This document shows positions 9,332 through 17,778 of a stretch of 64,000 bases of DNA, piece by piece (the stretch's first letter is position 1; each line of letters starts with the position of its first letter). Source of the DNA: Fibrobacter sp. (GTDB lineage Bacteria > Fibrobacterota > Fibrobacteria > Fibrobacterales > Fibrobacteraceae); assembly GCA_024398875.1 (NCBI GenBank), contig JAKSIJ010000002.1, positions 62,001 through 126,000 of the forward strand, given 5' to 3'. Both the position numbers and the translations under genes were made by a program. The notes beneath the pieces are model-generated. The model did no database searches. It had not been told where the DNA came from and saw only the letters and a list, made by a program, of their open reading frames with translations.

Positions 9332-9368
9332 AATAGCTCCTTTAAATAATCCAATCAAAGATAAATAC

Positions 9369-11147
9369 TTATTGGACAGGTTTGATTTTCCACAATGCTT
9401 TTACACCTGCAGCAACAATCAAGTTCTGCGGTGGTGCGTAAGGATTTTCTTCGGTGGGGAAGTTGGTCCAATGCTTTGTGGAGAACTGGTAGTATTGAGT
9501 TGGACGGTACATGATAGGGATTGCAGGAATGTAATCCATAAAGATGCGGTTCAACTCGTAGTAAGCTTGACGTAAATCCTCTCTACTAGAGAGCGTTGGA
9601 ATTTTTGCCAGCAACCGATCGGCGGCGGGTACTTTTACGCGGCCCTGGTTTGCAAATGCGTCCTCGCCAACAGGTTTAAGTTCACCGGAGCCCATAATCT
9701 GGTTAAAGCGGTTCCATGGGGAGGCTGCGGAGAGTTCTGCGGTCTGGGTCTTCATAGAGAGATCGAAGGTCCCTAGACGGAGGTTTTTGTCCCAGACGCT
9801 GTAATCCACAAACTTTTCTTCCGCTTGAATTCCGATTTCCTTGAAGGATTCCACCACCACTTTGATTGCGTCTTCCCAGTCTGTCCAGCCGGAAGGGCAC
9901 TCGATGGAAATAGGACGAACGACTTCCTTCTTCTTGTTGATGAGCAAGCCTTCCGCATTCCAGGAATAGCCGGCTTTGCTGAGAATCTTCTTGGCCTTTT
10001 CGGGCTCAAAGGCGTAGTTGTAGCGAACGGCATCCTCACGATTGAAGTAACGGCTTTCTGTGCCGAAGGGGAGAATGAATCCATTCTGAATTGTCGGGGT
10101 ATAGTTGGAAACTGCTCGAGTCTTGATTTTGCTGAAGTTTATGGCGTGAGTCAAGGCTTGACGGAAGGCTACGTCATTTAGAGGCTCGTTTTGTACAGCC
10201 ACGATAAGGGTGGTGATGGACCCTGGCTGGTGGTATGGTTCTTCTCGACTCCAGGCCCGGATGCTGTCTTTTGCCTTATCCCAGATGCGAGGAAGGAAAA
10301 TGGAGGAAATATCCAGATTTCCCTTGGTCATGGCAGTGTTGAAATGATTGTTTCCGTTATAGAGAGTGTGTATAATGAACCTGGGTGCCGGCAACTTGCC
10401 GTCATATTTGTAAAGGCCCCAGTAGGCGGAATCACGCTCCAGTACGATTTTATCGGGAGAGAAACTTTTCAGATTGTAAGGCCCTGAAACAACAGGGATA
10501 AAATCGTTTTTAAATGCGGTAATGACAGAGAAATCATAACCGTCTGCAGTTTTGGCGGATTCCAGTAGAGGTTCAAAGACTGATTTGGGCAGAATGGATG
10601 TTTCTGCGATAGCATTGAGAATAATGAGAGGATTTTTATTCTTCTTCGTAAATAAGAACTCGATATTGCCAGCTGTATCTGCCGTAATACCGGCGATGTA
10701 GGACCAATTTCCGTGTCGGGGGGTGGGCAGAATGGAATCCATTTGGAAGGTGAATAAAACATCTTCCGCTGTAACGGAGGTCCCGTTATTCCATTTAGCC
10801 TTAGAATCCAGATGAACGGAGATAGAAGAATCGGTGGTTGTGTAGGAATCGGCCAGCATGGGTTCCAACTCGCCAGACAACTGGTTGTAAGTGACCAAAG
10901 TCTCGTACATCAGCCGCACATTGCCATCGATAGGGAAGTTGGGGTCGTAATCCAAGGGGTTGAACGTAGTGGGTGGCGCCCAGTCGAAGCCTCCTATATA
11001 GAGGGTTTCCTGTCTAGGAAATTCTGCCTTCGCTACAACGGGCTTCTCTTCCTTTTTGGGCGCTTCTTTGCAGGCAGCCAGGAAAACTGCACTTCCAAGA
11101 AGGGCAATCATTCCCATTTTGCTGATGTTTCTTACAAACACACCCAT
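9369..11147 (-). CDS. Family 5 extracellular solute-binding lipoprotein (OppA/DppA-like)
   Basis: A 592-residue periplasmic binding protein of the SBP_bac_5 family, normally feeding oligopeptides, nickel or sugars to an ABC importer. The N-terminus is a lipoprotein signal with the lipobox FLAAC at about residues 22-26, followed by a Lys/Glu/Pro-rich tether. Family features are YETLVTYNQLSGELEPMLADSY near the start and the later FRQALTHAINFSKI. No permease or ATPase genes lie next to it, so it either partners with a system elsewhere or acts alone. The start is the first ATG before the signal; no clear ribosome-binding site is seen. Confidence 0.9.
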   Translation of the reverse strand: MGVFVRNISKMGMIALLGSAVFLAACKEAPKKEEKPVVAKAEFPRQETLYIGGFDWAPPTTFNPLDYDPNFPIDGNVRLMYETLVTYNQLSGELEPMLADSYTTTDSSISVHLDSKAKWNNGTSVTAEDVLFTFQMDSILPTPRHGNWSYIAGITADTAGNIEFLFTKKNKNPLIILNAIAETSILPKSVFEPLLESAKTADGYDFSVITAFKNDFIPVVSGPYNLKSFSPDKIVLERDSAYWGLYKYDGKLPAPRFIIHTLYNGNNHFNTAMTKGNLDISSIFLPRIWDKAKDSIRAWSREEPYHQPGSITTLIVAVQNEPLNDVAFRQALTHAINFSKIKTRAVSNYTPTIQNGFILPFGTESRYFNREDAVRYNYAFEPEKAKKILSKAGYSWNAEGLLINKKKEVVRPISIECPSGWTDWEDAIKVVVESFKEIGIQAEEKFVDYSVWDKNLRLGTFDLSMKTQTAELSAASPWNRFNQIMGSGELKPVGEDAFANQGRVKVPAADRLLAKIPTLSSREDLRQAYYELNRIFMDYIPAIPIMYRPTQYYQFSTKHWTNFPTEENPYAPPQNLIVAAGVKALWKIKPVQ

Positions 11148-11249
11148 AAAATTTCTACTACGGACTTATAAGATAAATGTAGTGAGTTTTATGGAAAAAG
11201 ACCATAGCAATTTCTGATTTTATGGTCTAAAACAGAATAAAAGGGGCGA

Positions 11250-13754
11250 TTAAAGGGAAAATCCGTAAAGAAGCCGCTTGGAAGAGGCGCTATAGAGGGT
11301 ATTGTTCAGCACAAAAGGAGTCCCTGCGCCACCGGGGGTGCTGAATCTTTTGGCGATTTTTCCATCTTTAAGGGAAATTCCCACAACCTCGCTACCTTGG
11401 TCCAGCCAAGCAAAATCGCCATGGATGTAGGGGGATGAAAAGATGGAATTTTTACCTTGGAATTTCCACAGGGGGGCCCCTTGAATTGAATACAGAAGGA
11501 TTTCCTGATTGGCGAGTCCCAACATTAGGTAAGCATTGTCCTGGTAGTGGAAAGTCTGAAGGGAGGCTATGGGAGATTCCATTAGGATTTGGACAGGCTC
11601 TCGTTCTTCGTCCGTGGTGCTGTAAAGATAGAGACGATTGTTGTTAGTCGCGATAGCCAAAATGGAATCGGACTCCACCATTTGGGATATGCCGTTTTGA
11701 AGTCTAGGGCCTTGGTTCTTAATTTGTCCGGATCCTTCCCAGATATGGTATAGATCGCCCTCTAAACTGGCAACATGGATTTGATTTCCATCTTTGGCGA
11801 AAAGGAAGGGAACAGAAAAGATTTTACGAGACCAGGCCATGCGTCCGTGGTCGCGGATGATTTTTAGAAGGAATCCGTTCCATGTAGAAACATAGAGGGA
11901 GTTCCCACTAATGGAAATGTTGAATGCTTTTCCGGGAAGTTGAATTGTGTTAGCGCTATTTTCTTTACTCAAATCGTAATAGGTGAGGTCAAAGCCAGAT
12001 GCTATTGCTAGAGTATTTTCGTCATTGGCAATAACAGGACTATTGTCCATTTTGGCAACAATTCTGGAACTTCTGCTTTCTCCGGTTTCTGCGTTGATGC
12101 TAATCAGTCTTTCCGCCGCGGGGTCTACCGTATATAGGGTTTTCTTGTTCCCGAAAAATTGAGGATATTTCGTTTTGGGAGAAATGTTGAGTAGACTAAC
12201 GAATTTTGCACCAATAGTTCTGCTGTAATGGTTGAGAATGTGGCTTGTGATTTGGGGGTTACTTACGGACAGGCGAACGGCTTCAGACCAGGCTTTTTGC
12301 TTGTCGATACTATTGCCGTTAGTTTGTTCTAACATCAGTGCTTTGAATAACCAAGCCTCTGCGTTTCCTGGTTCTAATTTTAAGAGGGAATCTAAAACAA
12401 CGGGCAAATCTTTCCAATTGCCGGCTTCTGCAAGAATGGCCGCCTGCTGTGTCAATCGTTCAGATAGCAGAGGGGTCTTCCCGTAATATAAGGAATTGAT
12501 TCCTTGGAGATTTTGGGGGTCAAAGGATAGGTAAATATCTCCATCGGTATAGATGGGGCTTGATAAAAGAGGTTTTGCAAAATTAAAATTCCAGAGAGGT
12601 TGAAGCAAAGTGTCTACAACTGTTAATGCTCCCTCTCCTGTAAAAAGCCCCAAGGTCCCTTGAGACATCTTATAGATGACATCAGCATCACTCTTTGGAA
12701 TTAGACTCACAAGCGAACCATTGCTGCGATTCAAAAGGAGTATTTTCCCGGAGGCATCTAATACCACAATTCGATTTTCCAGAGTGAGAATTTGCTCTGC
12801 ATTTTTCAAAGAGATTTTCCACAGGGGTTGTTTGCCAGTTTTTGGCTTGTAACAGTATAGATTTCCACCGGAAGTAAAGAAAACATCTTTTTTGTCTATG
12901 AAAACTTTTTGAATGGCGTCAAACTCTGTGATGGAAAATGATTCAGCGCCATCTTCGGCATTGATAAAGTGAAGCCCATTGTCAGGGCAATTTAGCACGA
13001 ATTGGTTTGTAGAGTGGTAAAAGCCTTCAATGTGGCAATTGCTATGCTTCTCTCGAACCTGTGCAAGAATTTCTTTCTTATTCAAAATGGTCAATGTGGT
13101 TTCGCCTAAAACCAGAACCGTATTTGGCGACACTTGTAATTCAGAAACATCTGCGATGGGGAATGCCTTTCCGTAGGATTTGCTTCCCATAGTTTTATAA
13201 AAAAGGCTGTCTTTAGTATTGTTTTGGTACCATATTTCTTGATGCTCAATGCTGAAAATCTCGGATTCTTGTGGAATGCCAGTGTTGACTCGCTGCAATT
13301 CGTTTCCACTGATTTTTTTTACCATTCCATTTTGTAACTGTATATAGGTTTGTGAACCTGGAAACACCTTTCGTATGGGGCTGCCAAGTTTTAGCGTGTT
13401 TTTTAATAAAATTTCGTCGGAAGTCCCGGTAATCCCTTTATGTTCTGCTAGCCAATAAGCTTTATGAGTGTCATGCGTTAACTTTAAACTGTTAGTATAG
13501 TGGATGTTTGCCGAATCAAGTTTGCCAGAAAGTTCATAAATCTTTCCCAAGTAAAAATGAGCCTCTTCTTGATCTTCCACATCGCCATTTTTTAGAACAT
13601 TCTGCAAAACGGACGTGGCCTTGGAAAAATCGCCTTTTAGTTCAAAACAGTAAATGGCCTCTTGAATGGAGGACTGCATTTTTTCTGCATGGCATATTCC
13701 ACAAAATAGGAACGCAAGCAAAAGAGAGACCCAAAAACAATAAGGTCTTGTCAT
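11250..13754 (-). CDS. Exported TPR / PQQ-like beta-propeller protein of unknown function
   Basis: An 834-residue exported protein. From the ATG at 13754 a signal peptide reads up to CHA (residue about 23). Residues about 25-110 look like tetratricopeptide repeats (HFYLGKIYELSGKLDSANIHY). The rest is a series of beta-propeller blades with PQQ/BamB-like wording such as LYCYKPKTGKQPLWKI and VVGISLKDGKIAKRF, interrupted near residues 450-500 by a second TPR-like stretch. In-frame TTG/ATG starts at 13790/13787 would overlap the response-regulator gene and spoil the signal peptide. It follows a two-component pair on the same strand, so it may be part of that envelope response or its sensor (inference). 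Confidence 0.75.
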   Translation of the reverse strand: MTRPYCFWVSLLLAFLFCGICHAEKMQSSIQEAIYCFELKGDFSKATSVLQNVLKNGDVEDQEEAHFYLGKIYELSGKLDSANIHYTNSLKLTHDTHKAYWLAEHKGITGTSDEILLKNTLKLGSPIRKVFPGSQTYIQLQNGMVKKISGNELQRVNTGIPQESEIFSIEHQEIWYQNNTKDSLFYKTMGSKSYGKAFPIADVSELQVSPNTVLVLGETTLTILNKKEILAQVREKHSNCHIEGFYHSTNQFVLNCPDNGLHFINAEDGAESFSITEFDAIQKVFIDKKDVFFTSGGNLYCYKPKTGKQPLWKISLKNAEQILTLENRIVVLDASGKILLLNRSNGSLVSLIPKSDADVIYKMSQGTLGLFTGEGALTVVDTLLQPLWNFNFAKPLLSSPIYTDGDIYLSFDPQNLQGINSLYYGKTPLLSERLTQQAAILAEAGNWKDLPVVLDSLLKLEPGNAEAWLFKALMLEQTNGNSIDKQKAWSEAVRLSVSNPQITSHILNHYSRTIGAKFVSLLNISPKTKYPQFFGNKKTLYTVDPAAERLISINAETGESRSSRIVAKMDNSPVIANDENTLAIASGFDLTYYDLSKENSANTIQLPGKAFNISISGNSLYVSTWNGFLLKIIRDHGRMAWSRKIFSVPFLFAKDGNQIHVASLEGDLYHIWEGSGQIKNQGPRLQNGISQMVESDSILAIATNNNRLYLYSTTDEEREPVQILMESPIASLQTFHYQDNAYLMLGLANQEILLYSIQGAPLWKFQGKNSIFSSPYIHGDFAWLDQGSEVVGISLKDGKIAKRFSTPGGAGTPFVLNNTLYSASSKRLLYGFSL

Positions 13755-13779
13755 TTTTACGAACCTATGCTGCTGAATG

Positions 13780-14487
13780 TTAGGCATCAAATTTATAGCC
13801 GGCTCCGCGAATGGAAAGTATAATTTTGGGGTTGGTTTGATCGTCTTCCAACTTTTTACGCAGATTTACGATATGGTTGTCGATGGTGCGTGTAGATGGC
13901 ATGTTTTCAGGGGTATATCCCCAAATCTCTTGAAGAAGGTCTTCACGAAGAACCACTTCAGTGCGATGCTGCCAGAAATACTTAAGGATTTGAAATTCTC
14001 TGGCGGAAAGGTCCAATGGCTCACCTTTCTTCGTGGCTTCGTATTTTTTGAAGTCTAGATGAATGTCTGCAAAATCGATGGCATCGTCACCTTGGGCGGG
14101 TTGCGGAGCCGTAGGGGCGGTGTCGAGGCGCCTAAGGAATGCCTTTACGCGTGCCAAAAGTTCCAAGATGGAGAAGGGCTTTGTAACATAATCGTCTGCG
14201 CCCATTTCGAGCCCGGCGACTTTGCTGGATTCCTCCGTTTTTGCGGTCAGCATGATGATAAAACACCCAGGATGTTTTTTTCGAATGACGCGGCAGACTT
14301 CAAAACCGCTTTTCTTAGGAATCATCAAATCCAGAATAACCAGGTGAGGCTCAAAAGCGTCAGCCTTTGCAATGGCCTCTTCGCCATCTGCGGCGGTTTC
14401 CACATTGTAGTTCTCCAACTCCAGATTGTCTTGCAAGCCGAGGCGGATGATTTCTTCGTCTTCAACGATTAGAACTTTGTATTGCAT
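13780..14487 (-). CDS. OmpR/PhoB-family response regulator
   Basis: A 235-residue two-component regulator. The receiver domain (residues 1-120) has the acidic pocket VEDEE, the phospho-acceptor Asp in LVILDLMIPKKSG, the switch Thr in MLTAKTEES and the Lys in DYVTKPFS. The winged-helix DNA-binding domain (about 140-235) has ALSAREFQIL-type wording (LSAREFQILKYFW), then TRTIDNHIVNLRKKLE and IRGAGYKF. Its ATG lies one base after the kinase stop, so it is the cognate partner. Target promoters are unknown. Confidence 0.95.
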   Translation of the reverse strand: MQYKVLIVEDEEIIRLGLQDNLELENYNVETAADGEEAIAKADAFEPHLVILDLMIPKKSGFEVCRVIRKKHPGCFIIMLTAKTEESSKVAGLEMGADDYVTKPFSILELLARVKAFLRRLDTAPTAPQPAQGDDAIDFADIHLDFKKYEATKKGEPLDLSAREFQILKYFWQHRTEVVLREDLLQEIWGYTPENMPSTRTIDNHIVNLRKKLEDDQTNPKIILSIRGAGYKFDA

Positions 14488-14488
14488 A

Positions 14489-16429
14489 CTAGTCTACCTT
14501 CCTAAACCGAACAATAAAGGTGGAACCTTTCCCGGGTTTACTACTTAACGAAATTGTTGCTTTGTGAGTTTCTACGACGCGCTTCACGATGGCAAGGCCT
14601 AAGCCAGACCCTTTTGTGCTGCGAGTCATTTCATCTCCAACTCTATAAAAATCATTAAATATATTTTTTTGTTCCGAAGAGGCTATGCCAATTCCTGTGT
14701 CAGCAACAGAAAATACAGTGTGGTCTTCTTCATTATGGACGTTTATGGTGATATTCCCAGGAGCGTTGGTGTATTTAATGGCATTTTCTATAAGGTTTTG
14801 GGCGAGGCTGTAAAGCGCGGTATAGTCACCCATGACAAAAGCATTAGGTTCAAATCGCGTGCTGAATTCCAAGCCTTTTTCAACGCCGATATCTTCAACG
14901 GCTTCAAAAACTTTTTTGGCGCATACGGAGAAATCAAGTTTTTCCCATTTGAATGCGCCTGTCCCGTGCTCCATTCGGGTGTAATTGAGAATGGCACCAA
15001 TCAGGTTTTCTAAACGGTTGGCCTCTTTCCCAATGAGTCCCGAGTATTCCTGTACTTTCTCTACTTTGGCAACGCGGCCTCGCGCCATCATTTCGGCAAA
15101 CATTTTTATGGAAGTTAGGGGTGTTTTTAATTCGTGAGATACGCTGGAAAGGAAGTTTGCCTTCATCGCTAGAAGTTTGTGTTCCTGCATTACAAAACGC
15201 AACATGAAAATAGAACCTAGCACAACTGTAATGAGGGAGAAGAACAACAGTCCGTACATCAAGTACATTTTTTGTCGAGATTCCTGACGGATTTCCTTCA
15301 TATCTTTTTCATAGAAGGAAATTTCCCAAGAATATGCACTGGTAATATGGGATTGGGCTAGAATTTCGGAACTGTCTGGAATGGAACCCAAGAGAACGGA
15401 ATCATTTTCGTCGGTAATGGAGAATGGAATGCTTTTCCAGCCTTGAGCGACACTCTTTAGTCGCTCTAAAATACGGGCACGAAAGGCATCTGGGGCAATT
15501 TCTGCTATGACAACTTGTTTGCCGGAAAGTTGAGGAGAACTCATTCTTAAAAGGGATATGCCTTCATTTGTTCTAAATAGGATTCCATTTTTGGCGAGAT
15601 GCTCGTCTTCGAGTAAATCTTGGAAAAGTTCTTTATGCTTTGATAAGGTCTCCATGTGATACAACTGGCGATTGAAGTTGTTCCGGAGATTCCAGAAGGC
15701 TTCGCGCTTGTCTCTGGCGAGATCGTCAAAGGATAGTATTTGCGTGAATGCACTTTCAAAGAAAAACTTTGTGGAAGGTATGTCTTCAATGCTTTCGCTT
15801 TGCAGAAATTGAGAAAGAATGGATAAACAATATTCCTCTGCCTCTTGATGTCTTTTTTGCTTCACTAAAATTTCAAAGTGAAGAAGATTTACTGAACGCG
15901 TAAGGTCTGTTTGGAGGAACCCGCTAAGGCGAGGTGCTTGTTCCAGTACCTTTAGATACTTCAAAGCCTCGTTGTAATCCTTGTTTTGATATGCAAGACG
16001 GACAAGCCCTAGCATATTTTGCACATTTGCGTTTTTGCTGGGAAAATTTGCAGTTCCGTCAGTGTTATAAAAACGTCGAGATGCAATGTCGGGGTAGACT
16101 AAATTTCCTTCGTTGTAAAGAAATATGGATTTGATTCCTCGGACATCCTTGTAGGCAGCGGCGTTCCCGAATTCTAGAAGACTTTTAGGAAGTTCATAAA
16201 GAAATAGAGAAGCAGCTCTTGTTTCTTGGAAGATTTTTTCTTGTTCCTTGGTAAATGCATCTTCAAGTTCTTTTTGAAAATTCTCCCGATTTTCTGTGAA
16301 AGTTTTTTGTGCTAGGAACGTTTCACTTTGAATGTTCCGAAAACTGAGAACAGAAAGAATTGCTGTCGGAAGCACAATGGCTCCGGCAAAGAGAGCGAAG
16401 AAGATGATGTTGTTCTTGGAGAAACTCGT
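14489..16429 (-). CDS. Sensor histidine kinase with TPR-like extracytoplasmic sensor; probable ACG start
   Basis: A membrane histidine kinase of about 646 residues. Helix 1 (IIFFALFAGAIVLPTAIL) is near the N-terminus. An extracytoplasmic region of about 360 residues includes TPR-like helices (LAYQNKDYNEALKYLKVLEQ). Helix 2 (MYGLLFFSLITVVLGSIFML) leads to HisKA with H432 in SSVSHELKTPLTS, and HATPase boxes NLIENAIKY, DTGIGI and GSGLGLAIV. There is no ATG, GTG or TTG before helix 1 after an in-frame TAG at 16448-16450. A GGAGGG box at 16434-16439 points to ACG at 16427-16429. The alternative GTG at 16375 would cut helix 1 in half. ACG could be a real non-standard start, a mutation or a base-call error. 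Confidence 0.82.
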   Translation of the reverse strand, partial: TSFSKNNIIFFALFAGAIVLPTAILSVLSFRNIQSETFLAQKTFTENRENFQKELEDAFTKEQEKIFQETRAASLFLYELPKSLLEFGNAAAYKDVRGIKSIFLYNEGNLVYPDIASRRFYNTDGTANFPSKNANVQNMLGLVRLAYQNKDYNEALKYLKVLEQAPRLSGFLQTDLTRSVNLLHFEILVKQKRHQEAEEYCLSILSQFLQSESIEDIPSTKFFFESAFTQILSFDDLARDKREAFWNLRNNFNRQLYHMETLSKHKELFQDLLEDEHLAKNGILFRTNEGISLLRMSSPQLSGKQVVIAEIAPDAFRARILERLKSVAQGWKSIPFSITDENDSVLLGSIPDSSEILAQSHITSAYSWEISFYEKDMKEIRQESRQKMYLMYGLLFFSLITVVLGSIFMLRFVMQEHKLLAMKANFLSSVSHELKTPLTSIKMFAEMMARGRVAKVEKVQEYSGLIGKEANRLENLIGAILNYTRMEHGTGAFKWEKLDFSVCAKKVFEAVEDIGVEKGLEFSTRFEPNAFVMGDYTALYSLAQNLIENAIKYTNAPGNITINVHNEEDHTVFSVADTGIGIASSEQKNIFNDFYRVGDEMTRSTKGSGLGLAIVKRVVETHKATISLSSKPGKGSTFIVRFRKVD

Positions 16430-16447
16430 ATGGCCCTCCAGGACGCG

Positions 16448-16564
16448 CTACAAGGGAAGACTCGCCGAAAGGCTGGGAAACAGCAGTATAAGAACGCTGC
16501 TCCCCATAAGGAGCGTTACAAGGGTAAGGGCAAAAACTGCAACGATAATTAAAGCTTTTGTCAC
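16448..16564 (-). CDS. 38-aa hydrophobic membrane peptide upstream of the sensor kinase
   Basis: A short reading frame starts with GTG at 16564, overlapping the LysM gene stop (GTGA), and ends at TAG 16448-16450. Its 38 residues form one long hydrophobic segment (LIIVAVFALTLVTLLMG, then VLILLF). It is in the same frame as the kinase, separated from it only by the amber codon and about six codons. It may be a genuine small membrane protein coupled to the LysM gene, or a former N-terminal helix of the kinase. The GTGA coupling and unbroken hydrophobicity favour translation. Confidence 0.5.
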   Translation of the reverse strand: MTKALIIVAVFALTLVTLLMGSSVLILLFPSLSASLPL

Positions 16565-17733
16565 TTTGCAACTTGTGCGCGATGGGTTACAGAAACCCTG
16601 TGGCCCATTTCAATGCGGCGGTTGTTGGAATATACTTCGCGGACAAGCACTGTTGCTTCGGTCTTACCTGCACGAGCGATGAGACCGCGACCCAAAAGGC
16701 GAGGCGGAATGCTTTCGTCGGATTTGTCTTCTTCCCAAATGGCAACTGCGTCACCGGTCTTGAACTTGTCGTCAGAGCCCTTGTCGATGAGAACATAGGA
16801 GTAGGCTCCGATGACCAGCATGGGATCCATGGAGAAGCGGATCACGGCCATGTCCTCCACCTTGGCTTCCTTTACATCCTTATATCCAGTAACATTGATA
16901 GACTTGAGTTTCTTCTTCAATCGAGCCTTGGCTTGGTTGATTCTAATTTCGCGGAAACTCTGGACGATTTCTGCACGAGAAAGAGTATCGCCAATAGCGG
17001 TAATCTTTGCATAGCCGGCGAGTCTGAGCAGCGCGTATTTTTCAAAGCTCTGACCATGGGCGCCGGGAACATCAATTGCCTTTGCATCAATAATTTCAAC
17101 GATGTCACCTTTTTTCAGCTTGGAATGGGTCTTTTTCCCGATACCGACGACGACTTCCATTTCCGGAATATGAATGATGGGCTCCTTCTTTTCGCCAGAG
17201 CGGATGGAGAAGAAGGAATCGTCATCTTTAAGGTCTTCAATGGTGTAGACCTCGGGTGCCAGAGCCTGGTAATAACCATTGAACATTTTTGGTGCGGGAC
17301 GCTGCTTGTAGAAGTATTCGTTAGAAGAAACTTGGGGTTTCTGCTTCTTGTCGCGTTTGCGAAGATCGCCCAGCATGGATTCAAAGTCTTCATTACGGCC
17401 AGTACCGTCATCACAACCTACGGCGGAAACACCCTTGGGAAGGTTGGAATCGGCTACAGCGGCATCACAAGGCTGTTTTTTGGTTTCTTCCTGAACTTGC
17501 TCAATGACCTGCTCTTCACGGGTCGAATCGCCGAAGTAGATGGAATCGCCTGGATAAATCCAGTGAGGGTCCTCGATGTGGCGGTTGTTTTCCCATAAGT
17601 CGGGCCATGCAAACGGGTCGTGCAGGAATTCGTCACTCAAATCCCAGAGAGTGTCGCCTTCTTTAACAACGTATGCGGAGGCGATGAGGGCCGAGAGACC
17701 TAAACAGACTGATGCGCACTTTAGAAATCCCAT
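16561..17733 (-). CDS. Exported LysM-domain protein
   Basis: A 390-residue exported protein. A signal peptide covers residues 1 to about 20 (cleavage near SAYA/AYV). A LysM peptidoglycan-binding domain follows: YVVKEGDTLWDLSDEFL, then WENNRHIEDPHWIYPGDSIYF. The remaining 300 residues contain a charged linker and a mixed alpha/beta region of unknown family. AAGGA lies a few bases before the ATG. It is the first gene of the run leading to the sensor kinase and probably anchors or monitors the cell wall (inference). Its stop overlaps the GTG of the 38-aa peptide. Confidence 0.85.
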   Translation of the reverse strand: MGFLKCASVCLGLSALIASAYVVKEGDTLWDLSDEFLHDPFAWPDLWENNRHIEDPHWIYPGDSIYFGDSTREEQVIEQVQEETKKQPCDAAVADSNLPKGVSAVGCDDGTGRNEDFESMLGDLRKRDKKQKPQVSSNEYFYKQRPAPKMFNGYYQALAPEVYTIEDLKDDDSFFSIRSGEKKEPIIHIPEMEVVVGIGKKTHSKLKKGDIVEIIDAKAIDVPGAHGQSFEKYALLRLAGYAKITAIGDTLSRAEIVQSFREIRINQAKARLKKKLKSINVTGYKDVKEAKVEDMAVIRFSMDPMLVIGAYSYVLIDKGSDDKFKTGDAVAIWEEDKSDESIPPRLLGRGLIARAGKTEATVLVREVYSNNRRIEMGHRVSVTHRAQVAK

Positions 17734-17778
17734 AATAATCCTTGTAACTCGTTATAGGTTAACAGGTTATGTAATAAT

